Shown here one piece after another: positions 43,200-56,700 of a DNA stretch of 64,000 nucleotides. Within the stretch, counting starts at the first letter, position 1, and every line of letters begins with the position of its first letter. Below the pieces are notes generated by a model. That model was given only the letters and a program-made list of their open reading frames with translations, did no database searches and had not been told where the DNA came from. The stretch is from Gordionus sp. m RMFG-2023 (Eukaryota; Nematomorpha; Gordioida; Chordodea; Parachordodidae), in the NCBI RefSeq assembly GCF_954871325.1, contig NC_088776.1, positions 32,908,508 to 32,972,507 on the forward strand. Direction: 5' to 3'. The translations under genes and the position numbers were made by a program.

Positions 43200-43980
43200 T
43201 CAAAAACATAAATTTTTTACATATATAATAAGAAATAAATAATGCATTTAAATATTTTATGAGAAAGTTATAAAAATAGTCCACGTTTCGCTTGGATTAT
43301 CTTATCTCATTAGCGCTTATTTGTTTGTTTAATTAATTATTGTAAAAGTAGCGCGATGAAACTAAACCTATTAATTTCTTGCTAATGTTTAAAATTTGAT
43401 TGATAGTAGTCTCGGATGACGTAGACATTGCACAATTGCAGTTTAATATTTATCGAAATTTTTTCGAAAACCAAAATATGAATATTTATGTAAATGTGCA
43501 TTGTCTTATATAACTTTATAAAATTTAAATATTCATGGCTCTCAATTTAGAATAGATCAAGAAATTAGTAGAAGACTGCCGTTGACGCTTATGTAGTTAG
43601 CTTTAGATTGCTAGGACCAGCATTTGCCATTGGAGGAACTTTCACATATATGACCAAAGAGCTTGCATATGTGAGATAGAGGCAGACTGGTCTATGGCCA
43701 TTTTGCCCACGATAGAAGAAAATTTGAGGCCAATCAGGATATTTAATCATATAAGTTATGATTTATATCTTAAGTTATGTTTTATTTCTTATCGTATTCA
43801 TATATTTTATATAATAAAAGTTTTCTCCAATTATTGAGGATTATCATTTAAATACTGTTGTTACATTATTATTTAAAATTATATTGCTTACTAGTATTCA
43901 CGTAAAATATATTTATTTTAAAAATTATTTTGTTTAATATATAGCGTATTTATAAATAGTGGCCTGATTTTATATAACAC
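43200..43980. other. ~780 bp with no recognisable feature
   Basis: AT-rich sequence with no supported gene, RNA or element ends. Confidence 0.5.
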
Positions 43981-46900
43981 TTTTAGAACTCGTGATTTAT
44001 TTGAGTCATAAAAGTGTAAAAGATACATAATTTTTTATTAATATAATAACTTTTTGTTTTTTTTTAATTTTTTTAGATATATTTTTTTTTTGGCCAGTAA
44101 AATTAGCCGTTGAAAAATTTTTACTTTTAGTTTTAGAGTTGTGTTGGTAAATTGTGTGAGTTAAAAAATAGCGTTGTACTAGTAAAGTTTTGTATTATAT
44201 AATTATCACAATGGCGCCCAGGCCAGGATTTACCGGGAAAGTTATAGTGTTGCATTAATAAATGATATTTTAACCGGTGAATGTTATCTAAACATATGGG
44301 GGAAATTATAGTGTATTTAGTTAATATTTGTGAAGGCTTTGGCAAAAATGTGATGATATTTTTTTTAAAAAAAGATGCGAAATTTGGTTTAAATAAAATA
44401 ATGTAATTTTGAGTAATTATGCATATTATTATTGGAAATAAAGTCTAAAATACTGTGTAATCGTAGTAAACGAAATAAATTATTTAGAGAGTATAAATTT
44501 TTTATCAAAATATTTTTAATTAACATAAATTTATTAAATTTTTATCAAAAAGAATATTAGTTTTACCTTATTGATATATTTAAAATATATTAATCACTTC
44601 GTATTTTTCTTTCACCTTTTAATTGATTTCTTTTCAACAGCCCCAAAAAATCTTACAAACATCTTGCAAAAATTAATAAATCTCTCAAAAATTGGAAGAC
44701 AATAAATCAATTTTATTTCGTTTTTTTTCCTTTTTATACTCATTATAAAATAATATATATTTATTAAATAAATCATTAATCTAAAAATAACAATTTTTTA
44801 TAATCCTTTTTTAATAATAATATAATAAAAGAAGGATTGCGCAAAAAAAATCAAAAAAAATATTCATCACCAAAAAAAATGACTGCGTAATTATTATAAT
44901 AAATGACTCCACACTTTAACATAGAAACACGATACACATAACAGAGAGCACACAATTTTATAAGAAAATACATGTGTGTCAGGGATTTATATTAATTAGA
45001 AATATATAAATATAAGTGAAAATATACAAGTGAAGAAATTTAGAGTTATGCCAAAATTTAGTGCTGAAGGAGGAAAGAGATGTAAATTTTTATGTTTCTT
45101 GATTTCCTCAGAACGGAACGGTTCTGTATGCAGCCAATGTATGAAGGAGAATATTGATAATTATTGCATTAAAAATATATCACCGACGAGGGAAGTAATG
45201 AGATAAAAGTTATTGGTTTCGAGTTTAGAAATGAGCTATACCTTTTTATGGGGTGAATATAAAAGAATGAAAATCATCATGCGAGACAAATATTTAGAGA
45301 TTTCAATGAATAGTGCATTGGTGAATAAAGAGAATAATATAATAGTGCGCTTGGGTGAACTAATATATGTAGGAGCCAAAATTAAAAATTAGCGAGAGCG
45401 ATATTTTAAATTAACGAGTGCGAAAACTAATGTAGCAGCGAAAATGTAGAATAATGTTGAGAAATAAAATAACGTTAAATATAAATAAAAAATAAAAAAT
45501 GGCAAGTGCTAGAAGAATTATTTTTTTATGAAGCTGTGGTGCTAAGCTAAAAAAAAAATTTCATTAAACAAAATGTTCGAGTTCACAAGGAGAGATAGAA
45601 ATTTTTTTTAAAAAACGTTGGAAAATAAAGCCAAAAGCTGTGTGTAAAAAAGGAGTGAGATGAATACTAATGGGTTTAAAAACAAATCGGAGGCGAAGGA
45701 GAAAATAATAAAACAAAATGGTGGGCTCCAAGATAGAAAAATATATAATACAAGATAAAGATTGACGATAAATATTATTATGCGAGGAAAATATTCTTTA
45801 CACAAAAGGGGTTATCTTAAAATGATGATTTCAAAGAATATATTTAGGATAAAATATATTTTTAAAAAATGGAGAAAGATATTCAATATTATTTTTACTT
45901 TTCATTTTGGAATAAATACGTGAAGGAATAAAAAAGAATTGTAATCGTTGATAAAGGAAATAATTTTTGGGGATAAAAAAAAAATTAATTTGGAACGTAT
46001 ATTTGGTTAATTGATAAGAATATAACAGAATATTGGATAATTTTTTTAAAAAAAATAAATAATTAATGAATTCAAGGTTAAATATTTTTCTTGGTTTAAA
46101 AAAAGGGAGAATAGATAAGATGTTGTTCATGTGGAGAAAATTTTTTAAATGAGTTGACGAATTTATAAAATATGTAGATTTTTGAAATGAAAGAAAAATA
46201 AATTTAGAAGTTGATTAATGAAACTATGAAATTATCTAAAAATTTTGGGGTATAAAAAAAAGAAGTATATTGACTACTGTGTAGAAATTTTTAATACAAG
46301 TTTTGTAATTATTTATCTTTCTCGATTTAAGTGAGATAACAAATGTGTGTACGTTGTGAGCGGGGGAATTTTAGGGGAGATGGAGAAAGGGGAGGGGGAA
46401 TTATAGGAGACAAATAGGGGGAACCCATTGTGGAGTAATCGGAGGATTCGTTGGGGAGTAATCAGGGGACTCTGTAGGGAAAGAGTAGACACAAATTACA
46501 GATATGTATTATTTTAAAAGTCATATACTAAATACTTTAAATGCCAAAACACTAAATATATTTTAAATGTTAATATTAAATATTAATGTAAAAATTATAC
46601 TGTTTATAATTAATGTTTTTCAGAGTCAAATATGTTCTTACTTGATACCTTTGTTCTATCTATTTTCCCTTTTTTTACAAGAAACCAGAAATATATAACT
46701 GAATTTAAAAAAAATATAAAAAAACGCAATAATAATTTTTATTTATTTTTTCTCTCTCTATATATATATATCTATTTAATTAATGAATAATAATAAACAA
46801 TAATAATTTTTCTAATTTTAAAAATAGCAAATTTTTTTATAATATATCACAAGAATGAATGCGCAAAAAAAAATCAAAAAATATTAATCACAAATAAAAA

Positions 46901-47030
46901 TTAAAAGAATGAATGCGCAAAAAAATAAAAAAGAAAGAAAGAAAGAAAGAAAGAGAGAACAAAAAAATATATTAATCACAAAATAACACAAAATGACTCC
47001 ACGCTAACACGATACACATAACATGTATAT
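43980..47030 (+). mobile_element. Possible old LTR-element fossil
   Basis: Two observations suggest this. ATGGCGCCCAGGCCAGGATT at 44210-44229, after a sequence ending TTATCACA, looks like a primer-binding site. Separately, about 260 bp near 44.70-44.96 kb recurs in the same orientation at about 46.74-47.03 kb, sharing ATGACTCCAC and AACACGATACACATAACA. The interior is A/G-rich on the plus strand with a polypurine stretch near 46.37-46.49 kb. The two clues do not give one consistent set of boundaries. No pol domain is visible, and it is broken throughout. Confidence 0.3.
46935..46962. repeat. (GAAA)n microsatellite
   Basis: About six GAAA units within the right-hand direct repeat; absent from the left-hand repeat, so it arose after duplication. 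Confidence 0.85.
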
Positions 47031-47149
47031 TTGAGTGAATAAAAAGAAAGAGATAAAAGAGTGGTGTTTATTTTTGTAAAGGTCTAATATATTGTGCTTG
47101 GATAATTTTCAATATTTGGGGAAAGAGTAGACACATAAAATGTATTTCT

Positions 47150-47610
47150 GTAGAATTAATTCTTTTATTATAAACTATTATAACACAATGATACTGCTGA
47201 ACATAGACTAAATCTATATATTGCACTGCTCACAATCATAGACATAATTTTCAAAATAAAACAATTTTCGGATCACTTTTTGCTATACTTTAAAATATAA
47301 ATTAAAAGTGTTGAGAATTCGAATATTAAACTCATTCATGCCAAACAATATACTATATTAATGAATTTATTGTAAATATAGACGTTTTTAATTGAAATCA
47401 TGTTCTAAAAATAACTCTTTTACATTCACAATATTTTGATAGTTGGTAGTAGAGCATCAATGATATTACTAATTTTTAAAATTTTTTAAAAGGTGTAATT
47501 AATAATGTGGAAATAAAGCCGCCGAAGTCGGCAAATTTTTTTAGGGGAGTAGGTATAATTTTTTGAAGGGATTTACATTAAGTTAATATCCTGTCATGTA
47601 GACACTATTG
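47150..47610 (+). mobile_element. MITE, CAGCGTCTACATGA family, degraded
   Basis: The interior matches the 5079 and 39384 copies (TTATAACACAATGATACTGC, then TCTATATATTGCA), and the right end is CCTGTCATGTAGACACT. The left terminus is lost. It ends about 100 bp before the first malic enzyme exon. Confidence 0.55.
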
Positions 47611-47710
47611 ATGTTTTTCAAATTGGATTAGTTACGTGACATGTAATCAATTTACCTGATTTTAGGAAAAATCTAGTATCAACCTACTCATTTACTTCTA
47701 TATCAAAAAT

Positions 47711-50177
47711 ATGCCAATACCAGGTTATTTAGATAATCCATCTCAGATCAAACGTGGAATTGAATTATTACGAGATCCTGTATATAATAAGGTTAAAAAT
47801 TTAATACATGGTCAAATTTTTATGATTATATACTAACAAATAAAATAATCTATAATAGTATTTACATACTTATATGATTTATTGTTAACGAAAATAATGC
47901 AATTTAAGCCAAACTAGAATTTAGTCAATTTTTACTATACAGTTGACGCAGTGTTTGAGGTGTTTAATTTATAATAATCAAGTTTGAACAAATACATTAA
48001 TTTTAAAAGAATGCTTTGGTCAAAATAATATTACCTATGCCTTGAAATTTTGTTAATAGATGTTGAGATCTTTTTGCCATATATGGGCAAAATCTTCAGG
48101 CTTGCCCAATATTTTTTTGCAAATATGAGCTAGCCATTTTAAGAAATAAGCTAAATTGAGCTACTAACAACAATAATGTTAACCAATATATAAAAGACTT
48201 ATATATAATAATTAATATTCATTGTGCAATTTAGTTACAAAATTAATATCAATATTAAATAAACAGGGACGTGCATTTACTCTAAAAGAAAGACAATTAT
48301 TAGGCATTCATGGATTATTACCCCCCAGAATTACAAGTCCTGACATGCAAGTCAAACATATTTTAGAAAATTTCAACAGATGGGACAATGATTTGGATAA
48401 ATTTATTTTTCTCATAGGATTACAGGTGTTTATAAGTTTAAGTAGAAATATATTAAAATAAAAAAAAGAATCAATCCAATCATAAAATAGTGGGTGGACA
48501 GGCTAAGCAAGATTTTAAATTAATGTTGCCCAAAATTTTGTATGGTTAAGAATTTTAATAAATATAAATATGAAAATATAAATAATTAAATTTTATATCT
48601 AAGGCCGTAATTAGTCAAGATTTAAATATAATATTTGGTTTAAGCTTTAAATATATTGTATTAATGTAATGCTATAGCTATCCACCCCCTTCCATTTCCA
48701 AATCTCTGCCCTTTTAAATTAAAATATATTACTTTGTTTAAAGTTGGTTTGTTTTTATTTCCCTCACTGATTATTTATAAAATTATTATATTTTAATTTC
48801 CATCACAAACATTTATTTTAAATTTGATTCCCATTATAATTATAAAGTTTTAAGCATAAAATTCCTATTTCTGCATTCAAATGACATTTTAGCTACGAAA
48901 AATAATTTATTCAGAATTTTTAGCTTGGCCAGGTTTTGCTGGACTGGGTATTACCTGATTTATTTAAAACATTAAAACTATAATTTTTATTAATTAAAAA
49001 TCTTAATCACATGTGATTTGTTTTTTAAATTACCTTTATATATTTTATATTTCTCATACTTCCATATATTATTATGACTTGTATGATCATAAAGTCATTT
49101 GATCAAAAATTTGTCCAATTTTCTGATTGTTTCATTTAATAGCTATAACTTAAGCTTAAATATTGTTAAAAAATTATTTGGAATTATTGGATAATTAAAT
49201 AAATACATAAATAGAATATTTACCTACATAGAAATCTATATTTATTGCTGAGGTGTTCAACATGGTGCTTACTAAGCCATATTTTGGTTATATGCCTAAA
49301 ATATACTTTGTATTAATCTAAATTGTTTTTCAGAGATATATATAGATAAAGAATTATATAAAACAACAATTTTTCATTCAATTTAAAATAAATTTAAAAT
49401 AAATTTTATATATATCTAGTTAATGTATATCCCAATCTCAAAGATCTTTTTGATTAAATATTCCTTTTTTTAAAAATTTTTGCCCCAAGTCTTTTGAATA
49501 AATATTATTTATAAAATATAAAAACAAAATAAAAGGACCCTAATATACAAATACCAAATAGTGCTAAAGATTCTGGATTCAAAATAACTTATTAATTTTG
49601 TCCAATTTCCATTAAAAAAAGAAGGTATTATTTACATTTTTGATTTTTGTCAAATGTTAAATATTATTAAACTTAAAAATGTTTTTATTTGACCTCAAAA
49701 TTAATTTCCCACTCTCGTTAAATAAAATGATGGATTCTGCACCATACTAAAAAAATTAGATTTTATATAGGTGCAAGGTTTTAAAATATGTGGTATGTCA
49801 TTTTATAAAAACTCGAAATTACATAAAAAAGTTTGAAAAAATATTTGGTAAATTTGAAATAAAAAAAATAAAAATAATACAGTTTTAGATTCTCCAGACT
49901 ATGCTTATTCTTTTTCTTAAAAATTCATATAAAATTATCCATTTTTATCACTACTCTTGTGCTTAATCTCTTCATAATAATACCATATATCAAATATTTG
50001 GGCACATAGAATCGATTTTTAAATAATTTTTGTTTATCGTGTTTCTTTTTAGGACAGAAACGAAAAGCTTTTTTATCGCATTCTTTGTGAATACACCGAA
50101 ATAATGATGCCAATCGTTTACACTCCTACTGTTGGCTTGGCTTGTCAGAAGTATGGCAACATTTTCCGTAGACCACG
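47711..50177 (+). CDS. Malic enzyme, N-terminal exons (partial gene)
   Basis: Malic enzyme oxidatively decarboxylates malate to pyruvate with NAD or NADP. Exons: 47711-47791 (PGYLDNPSQ...LLRDPVYNK), 48267-48425 ([20 protein letters not shown]...) and 50053-50177 ([11 protein letters not shown]...[22 protein letters not shown]). Donors and acceptors are GT-AG and frame is kept (27 codons, 53 codons, 41 codons plus 2 nt). The catalytic tyrosine (Tyr112 of human ME2) is present in IVYTPTVG. Met at 47711 is the first in frame, but the frame is open back to an acceptor-like TTTTAG at 47660-47665, so a targeting-peptide exon may lie upstream. The ME2 allosteric Arg67 position is His. The next exon (GLFI...) and all later ones are not seen in the remaining 13.8 kb. 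The ME1-like or ME2-like identity is undecided. Confidence 0.88.
47990..48170. mobile_element. MITE of the TGTTGTTA family in malic enzyme intron 1
   Basis: TTTTGTTAATAGATGTTGAG and GAGCTACTAACAACA at the right resemble the copies at 9799-10000 and 12568-13071. The left terminus is eroded. Confidence 0.4.
48426..50052 (+). other. Malic enzyme intron 2
   Basis: A 1,627-nt intron, GTGTTT donor and TTTTTAG acceptor. AT-rich; no element or RNA gene recognised. Confidence 0.75.
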
Positions 50178-51092
50178 GTGAGAATTATATAATATAATAT
50201 TCATTGTTTTTTGAGACTAATATTTATAGACTACTATTTTGATTTAAACTAGGTCTGCCCAAATTACAATTTTTTAACCGATTTAATCCGTTATTGAAAA
50301 TAGTTTCTATAACCTATCCTATATTAAATTGCTTGTTAATATTTTAATTTTAAGCTTTTGGATTTTATTTAAAAAAAATTTATCTCATCAAATTAGTATT
50401 CCAAAAAATTTTTCCTATTATAATTTTTAAATGTTTCTACTTAAATTCTGGTATGTCAGGGTTTATGTTAAAAGAAAAATATCGTTTTTATAAAAAAATA
50501 TTTATCTTCTCTAACATTCTTAATATAATAAAAACTTTATAAGAATGGATATGCCAAAAATAAGATTTTATTCTAGTTCTTACATTGAAGCGTTTTGCGT
50601 TTTATTTCAAATTATATATTTTTACGTGAAATTAACGTTTTTTTGAGTTGAAAAAACGCAAAATAGTTTGTGTTTTTTTACATTTAAAAATTTCAGCTCG
50701 ATTTAAACAACAAAACGTTAAGCACTTCTACTGTTCAATTTGTAAGCACTATTACGCGATTATTTTATTATTTTAAAGGTTTTTGAATGATATCAGACTG
50801 ATCCGATTTATCTCAGAAATTGCCAATAGCGGTATCAGCCCGGTTTAGATTCATATCGAACAGCATAATTTATATTCTTACTCAAATTTTTTTTGAAAAT
50901 ATTTTAGACTTCTTTCAAAATTACCATATTTCTTCTGATTATTATAATAACTACATTGTTCCAATTGAACTATACCCTTTTTGTTATAGCAATAAATCTG
51001 TCAATTCTGAAAATAATTAAATTAAATTTAATAGATTAAGAGAGGGATATATTATTAATGTTTTTTGAACATTTCATAAAATTCTATAGATA

Positions 51093-52274
51093 GGGTCTAA
51101 AGTTATGCACATTCAAAGTTGAACAAAAAAATTAAAACTTTCAATATGTAAATAGAATAAATTTTTTATATTTTCAACTTTACAATTCGACAAAAACATC
51201 AACATATAAAATTAATTTGAGCCAAATGTTGTACCAAAATGCCCACCATTATCACGAATGTGCTCTAAGGCGATATAGCCATTCACTGGGCACAATAAAC
51301 TATTTATTGATTAAAAACGCTGTTTTAGATGGTCAACGTCATATATACGGGGTTGATAAACACGTTTAAACGCTCTATTTCTTGTAGTCGACCAGATTGG
51401 GATCAAGGCCATTAGGGAGGGGGGAGGAGGAGGCAAAGAATGGGTGAAATAAAATCTAATGTTTCTCTTCACAGTTTCTCTGGTTCGGTTAGATGGAGCA
51501 CTGTCCTACTATAAAAATTTACTGCCCAACAATTCTTTAATAGGAGACATTAAGTGCTCACCGAGTAAAACACTACTATAGTATTCACCATTAAATATGA
51601 TCCCTGGATCGATAAAGATGAGCTGCAGTCAAGACTTGTTATTGTGACCGAAACCATGATAAATTTTTGAGAAATTTGAACGAGTATGAAACAATCGATT
51701 GGTTGTAATTGTTTTTTTCTCATTGAAATTGCATTGTACACCCTGAAAATTTACTGGTGGAATTACTGTAATCAGCTTTTCACCTCTGAACCATATGAAA
51801 TGAATCTGAGAATATTTTCGTACAAGTTGTTTGGTAGGTACCACAGGGGTAGTCTTATTTGCATTAGTTAGGCACTAGTCTTGTTCCTTTTATGAACATT
51901 TCAGCTGCAACTCTATGGATAATTCGATGCATGGAGGTTTGCGAAATACCAGTTTCTCGGGATGCTTGACAAATATTTCTGTGGATGCCAGGTCGTTTTT
52001 GACTCAAGAATCAACATTTTGCTTAGTAGGATCTGTGCGTGGTCTACCACTACCATACCGTTTTTCTGCTGATCAGGTAGCATCAATTTTCGCAATCAAT
52101 CAATTCAAGGCTGCGATAGACCAGTTTTTGTTAGAAAATCTTCAAAAATCTTTTGGCTCCTTAAAATTTTAATTAAATTCTAGTCAAAAGGTAAAATTTA
52201 ATTTTTAAAAAATTTAAATATTGGAAAGTTCGAATTTTGTTTGTCCAACTTTGAATGTGCATCACTTTAGACCC
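51093..52274 (-). mobile_element. Tc1/mariner-type transposon, defective, 1.18 kb
   Basis: The termini are GGGTCTAAAGTTATGCACAT and the near-identical inverse at the right, with imperfect inverted repeats of roughly 55 bp. TA dinucleotides lie on both sides (51091-51092 and 52275-52276), the target duplication of this superfamily. The minus strand encodes transposase remnants: GRPRTDPTKQNV and ASRETGISQTSMHRII (helix-turn-helix) near 51.9-52.06 kb, a core region near 51.6-51.85 kb, and a HIRDNGGHFGTTFGSN tail near 51.22 kb, like the mariner C-terminus. Stops and shifts occur between and within these parts. It lies downstream of the last visible malic enzyme exon, perhaps in its intron 3. Confidence 0.85.
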
Positions 52275-52718
52275 TATTGATAGTATTGGATGAAATTCTC
52301 AGAAAACATTGATATCCCTCTAAATCTATAAAATTTTATTGAATTATTTTTTAAATTGATAGATATATTGCTAGGTATCAATTCAATTGGAACGCAGTTT
52401 ATATTCTATTACATAAAAATCATTATGAAAATTTTTACTAAAAATGGTGTAAAAACCATTTAATCTCATTTTTTAATTTAGATTCTATCAAAAATCTGCA
52501 GGCATGGGCTAAAAAATGATATGATTTTAAAAATTCTGAGCAGATTTTAAAATAGAAATCCTTTATCAGATCGATTTTTGAATTTTGTTTATTTCATATA
52601 ATCAGTAAGAAAATTTTTGAAATTTTTATTATGAAGTGTTTAATATTTATTCATTCACCATTCATATTTTCAATTTCCTTTTGAAACAATTTGCTAAATA
52701 TACAGCCAAAATTATAAG

Positions 52719-52859
52719 ATGGAAACCATGACCGGGCTTGAAAATGAAAAAAAAATCCAGGCCAGCTCTTTTTATTTGCAGGAATTGTGTAAAAAAGCCT
52801 TAAATGAAAGGGATCAAAATATTTCCTCTCTTTATGAAATGTTAATATCCCTTTATAAG
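52719..52859 (+). CDS. Orphan exon-like reading frame, unrecognised (47 codons)
   Basis: The frame starts METMTGLENEKKIQASSFYL and continues QELCKKALNERDQNISSLYE, MLISLYK, then meets a GT donor (AAG|GTTGCT) in phase 0. Composition (Glu, Gln, Arg, Cys and Gly rather than only Lys/Asn/Ile) and codon choice look like those of the confirmed exons. It has a helical, coiled-coil-like pattern. I cannot name it, and no following exon was found. It may be the first coding exon of another gene, or noise. Confidence 0.3.
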
Positions 52860-53064
52860 GTTGCTATTTTTTTCTGGAAATTTAATAAAAATTAATGTGA
52901 ATAAGGTTTAATTTTTTAATAAATTAATAATTTTTTTTATAATGCTATCTTTAGCTTAATTTAAATATAGATCTCTGATCACCATTTGTTTCATATGATT
53001 ATTTATAATTTTATAAATATAATTATGTTATAAGTATAGAGTTATATAAATTGGTTAAATGTTT

Positions 53065-53200
53065 GCCTATGTTGAATTTCATTTTATTAACAAAAAAAGT
53101 CGATTTTTAACCTGAGGGGTTCAGATTTTTTGAAATTTTTTGTAAATATTTGTATATACGTAATCATGAGTAAATTAAAAAAAAATTTCTTAACTCATAT
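53065..53200. repeat. Possible terminal fragment related to the long-TIR element
   Basis: TGTTGAATTTCAT, then AAAAAAAGTCGATTTTTAACC and a GGGG block follow the same order as the start of the 31781-34111 element (TGGTGAATTCCAT, AAAAGTCGATTTTCAACC, CCCCC). The similarity fades after about 130 bp. Confidence 0.3.
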
Positions 53201-53549
53201 AAAATTGGATCTTTCTAAAATATATCCTATTCTTACTCAACTGATTTCTATTAACGTCCCTTTCGTTATAAACGATCCGGGATAGAAATCGACTATATGT
53301 TTTGGCCTTTATGGCTTTGATCATTCTTATTGCTTATATCTGGTCAAGTAAGGGCGTAATAAGTCTACGTAAATATAAGTAAAATAACAATATTTTGAGA
53401 AGAAAAGTAAAAGCGACGATAATAATGATTGCATGTAATATTTGTTTATTTATATAAATAAATATTGGTGGATGAATCATTCTAAAGCTATGTCGGTTTT
53501 CTTCAGTACGATTTTTTGACTATTGTTATTTTAATCGTTAAGTTCGTCG

Positions 53550-55030
53550 AAATTATTGATTGATATTTGTTTCGGTTGACGGTGCTGATAATCCTGAGAT
53601 TAACGAAGGGGTGTTGATCGTTTCCGTTCCGAAAAGTGAGTGTTAATCTTCCACATTTCTTATGGCTTATTCTAGTTGTAGCTGGCCTGGTTGATTAAAG
53701 AGGACCATAGCGGATCTGTCACCAACCCATGTGCGAGAAGGTTCGGTTGTTGGGATCCACTTAACGTTTTGGCTTTGGAGTAAAGTTCGGTAGCTCAAAC
53801 TTCCTAAGGATCTGCGTTATGACTGTTTCGATAGACGGGGATCTCGATCCTCCTTTCCTTAGACATAGTAGGCTACTGAAGAATCCGTAAAGATGACAGG
53901 AGGTGCCCCGTCCTATGGCTAATAGGGCCCCCACTCCTACTGCGATTATTTTTTTAGCGTTGATATGCAAGATGGCATGTTCGGGTATATTAAAAATAAG
54001 GGCTGCTTCTTAGTACGCCACAGATTGTTTATACCCCAGCAGGAGATCCCTATATGTGAATCGGAGACGTCCGTATATACTGCGTTGTTAGACGGGTATC
54101 GTATGCTGATTGAGGCTTGCAAGGCGCCCTCGATGATTTGGGCCTTCTGAAAGGCTACGTAGGTATCCACTACTGGGTGAGCTCAGAGTTATTCTTGGTA
54201 ATGTAGTAAGGCGAAAAAGGTCGCGACATTCCAGTGATAGTGTAAGCGAAGTGGTTAACGACACTTAAGACTCTTGCGACTAGTAGTCGGCCTAATCCAG
54301 ATGTTGGAGTGAGTGCCATATGCATCGAGCGAGGCGTCGCCGGGTATCGTTATCCGCTGTTAACTTTTTAGCTTGCAAGTCGATGGGAATATCCAGGTAG
54401 GTAATGTACGGAGTCGGGTTCAATAGATTTTTCGACTGCGAGTATTCCTACAACCTTCCACGGTACATCTGAGAGATCTTGTAAACCATTTGACGTTGAA
54501 TTCACTGTCCCCATATATCAAGATGCCATATAAGTAAACATTGTAGTTGGCCTTTCTGATGTCTTGGCACACGCGTACAGTATTATCGATTGTAGGCAAT
54601 ATGGGCTGAAGGATGCTCCCATTGGGAGCACAGTATACCTGTGCTTTTGTCTCTCGAATAAATAGCGTCTAACGCGATGTGATAGCGGTATTGAGAAAAA
54701 GGCGGATCTGATGTCTATCTCACTCGAATTTGGCTCTTTCGAGTTTTCTCGACATCATTAGGATGATTTGAGGTGGAACGGGTACTTGGAAATTCTTTGA
54801 CGTCTCAGAAAAGTCGCTTATGACACTCGGGAATCCGTCCGATTTGGGGATGATACAAAGTGGGGAGCATATTTGGTCGGCATCTCCTAGTTTTATGATG
54901 TTTTTGGTCAGTAATTAGGTGATTATTGAACGATATCTGCTGGTGAGCGCGTAACTATGGCGATGCCTGAAATATCTTTTTCCATTTTTCCATATATCTT
55001 TGCATGGTCCAGTCGGGTTTAAAGTTGAAA
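53550..55030 (-). mobile_element. Retroelement fossil with reverse transcriptase and RNase H remnants (Ty3/gypsy- or DIRS-like)
   Basis: This block is visibly GC-richer than its surroundings. The minus strand shows remnants of a reverse transcriptase followed by RNase H (a VYTDVSDSHIGI-type block near 54.06 kb), in the order of LTR-retrotransposon kin. No terminal repeats were found and it is broken in many places. Its composition suggests descent from an element with a different base bias, or a younger insertion not yet drifted to the local AT level. Confidence 0.55.
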
Positions 55031-56700
55031 CATGAGGAAATGCATATTGTTTACTTTTTAAAATATCTCTGGAAATTTAGGCGGCAAAAGCAATTATTTA
55101 AATATTTTAATATAGCTTGAAATCAAAAGAGCAAAAAATCATTTTATTTTGGTGAATATTATATATATATTTTAAAAAATTTTAATTAAATAAATTAAAA
55201 TAATAATCAAATAAAAAAAAATTTTAAGTAAAAAAAATTGATTTAGTAGAAATTTTTTTTTGAGATAGAGAAAAATTAATTTGATTTAAAAAGAAGGCTT
55301 TGCTTACGTATATTAAAAATTTTTTAGTTTAAAATTAGAACTAATCAACGAGTCTAGGGCATTTAATTAAATTTAAAAAATATATTTTTTTAAAATAAAT
55401 AGCAAAGGGAATTCACCCATTTCATTTACATACTAGCAAATTTTTCTACACTTGTTAATTGAATTTGGAAATAAAGTTATGTTTAATCTTGAAATCTATT
55501 CTTTTAATATTTTCTTTCAGTAAGAACGAATTGGTTTAATTTAACCCAAAGTAATAAACGTTACCTAAATTTATTTGGATATAATTAGATCAATGGCCAT
55601 GCTTAAAACTTAAATTTAGATTAATTAATTTTATGCTCTCAATTCAAAACATATCAGTAAAATAGGAAACTATGTTCTCTAATCTAAATATGGTAAAACC
55701 AATTAACTATGTTATTAAAATAAATAACTATCAAATGATATCTTTAAAACAAATATATATATGATTCAATTTCATTTCAGCTGATAAGACATAAAAACAT
55801 ATTTAATAACACAATTTTATTATGACCTTATTAAAATGATACAGTATTAAAATATGAAAGGTACTGTCATGTAATAATTCATACCCATAAGGCATAATTA
55901 ATATATTAACAATCTGAATATTAATAAATAAATTATGAAAAAATATTCAATTATAGGGTATTGAATGTGTTTGAAATATTTAAAAAAATGCAAGTCCCTT
56001 AGAGCTGTGACCGAAATATCTAAAATTTAATAATTTTCTTAACTATAAACGAAAAAAGAAAACTATTTTTAATCTAAAAATAAAACCGTTGTCTATATCA
56101 TTTTTTCTTGCTTATTAATTTTTTAAAGTTAGAGAAATAATAAAATTTAATAAATTTTAGCCTAAAGTTTATAAAGTTGTAAGATGTATACGAAAAAAAA
56201 GTAAGTAATATTAATTTATATTTTGCAAATTATACTAAGAAATGATTTATATTAATCAAGATAGGAAGTATTTAAATTAAATGGGAAGTATAAAAATTAT
56301 TTGTTATGAATTATAAATTTCAGAATTTTTTCCGTTCAATTATTTCTTTATTTGAGTAAGTATAACTAATATAATATATAATAAAAGAGAAAATGCATAT
56401 AACTATTTTTTTTCTAAGACAAAATGGGCGATAAATATAAAAATACAATTAACAAATGAATAAAGATCTAAAAGAAAGATATGTTTAAAAAAATATTAAA
56501 CAAAAACTAGAGATGAGAAGGAAAGTATAAGGAGGCATGAACAATTATTCAATAGAAGAAATGAAACTTAGGTAGTTAGAACGAATTAGGTAGCTAGCCT
56601 TTGTCAAAAATGAGATTCCAAAATTTTTTTTTGAAAAAATGTTTTTAATTTTTTATAAATAATAATTGATCTACAGTATTTTATTATTTTTATATTTTTT
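55031..56700. other. 1.7 kb with no recognisable gene
   Basis: Very AT-rich sequence. No splice-bounded coding, tRNA-like boxes or matched inverted repeats were recognised. Confidence 0.6.

Noticed and set aside
45831-46130. 99-codon minus-strand frame, and others in 44-46 kb
   Set aside because: Phe/Ile/Leu-rich translations of the complement of A/G-rich retroelement-like DNA; no domain.
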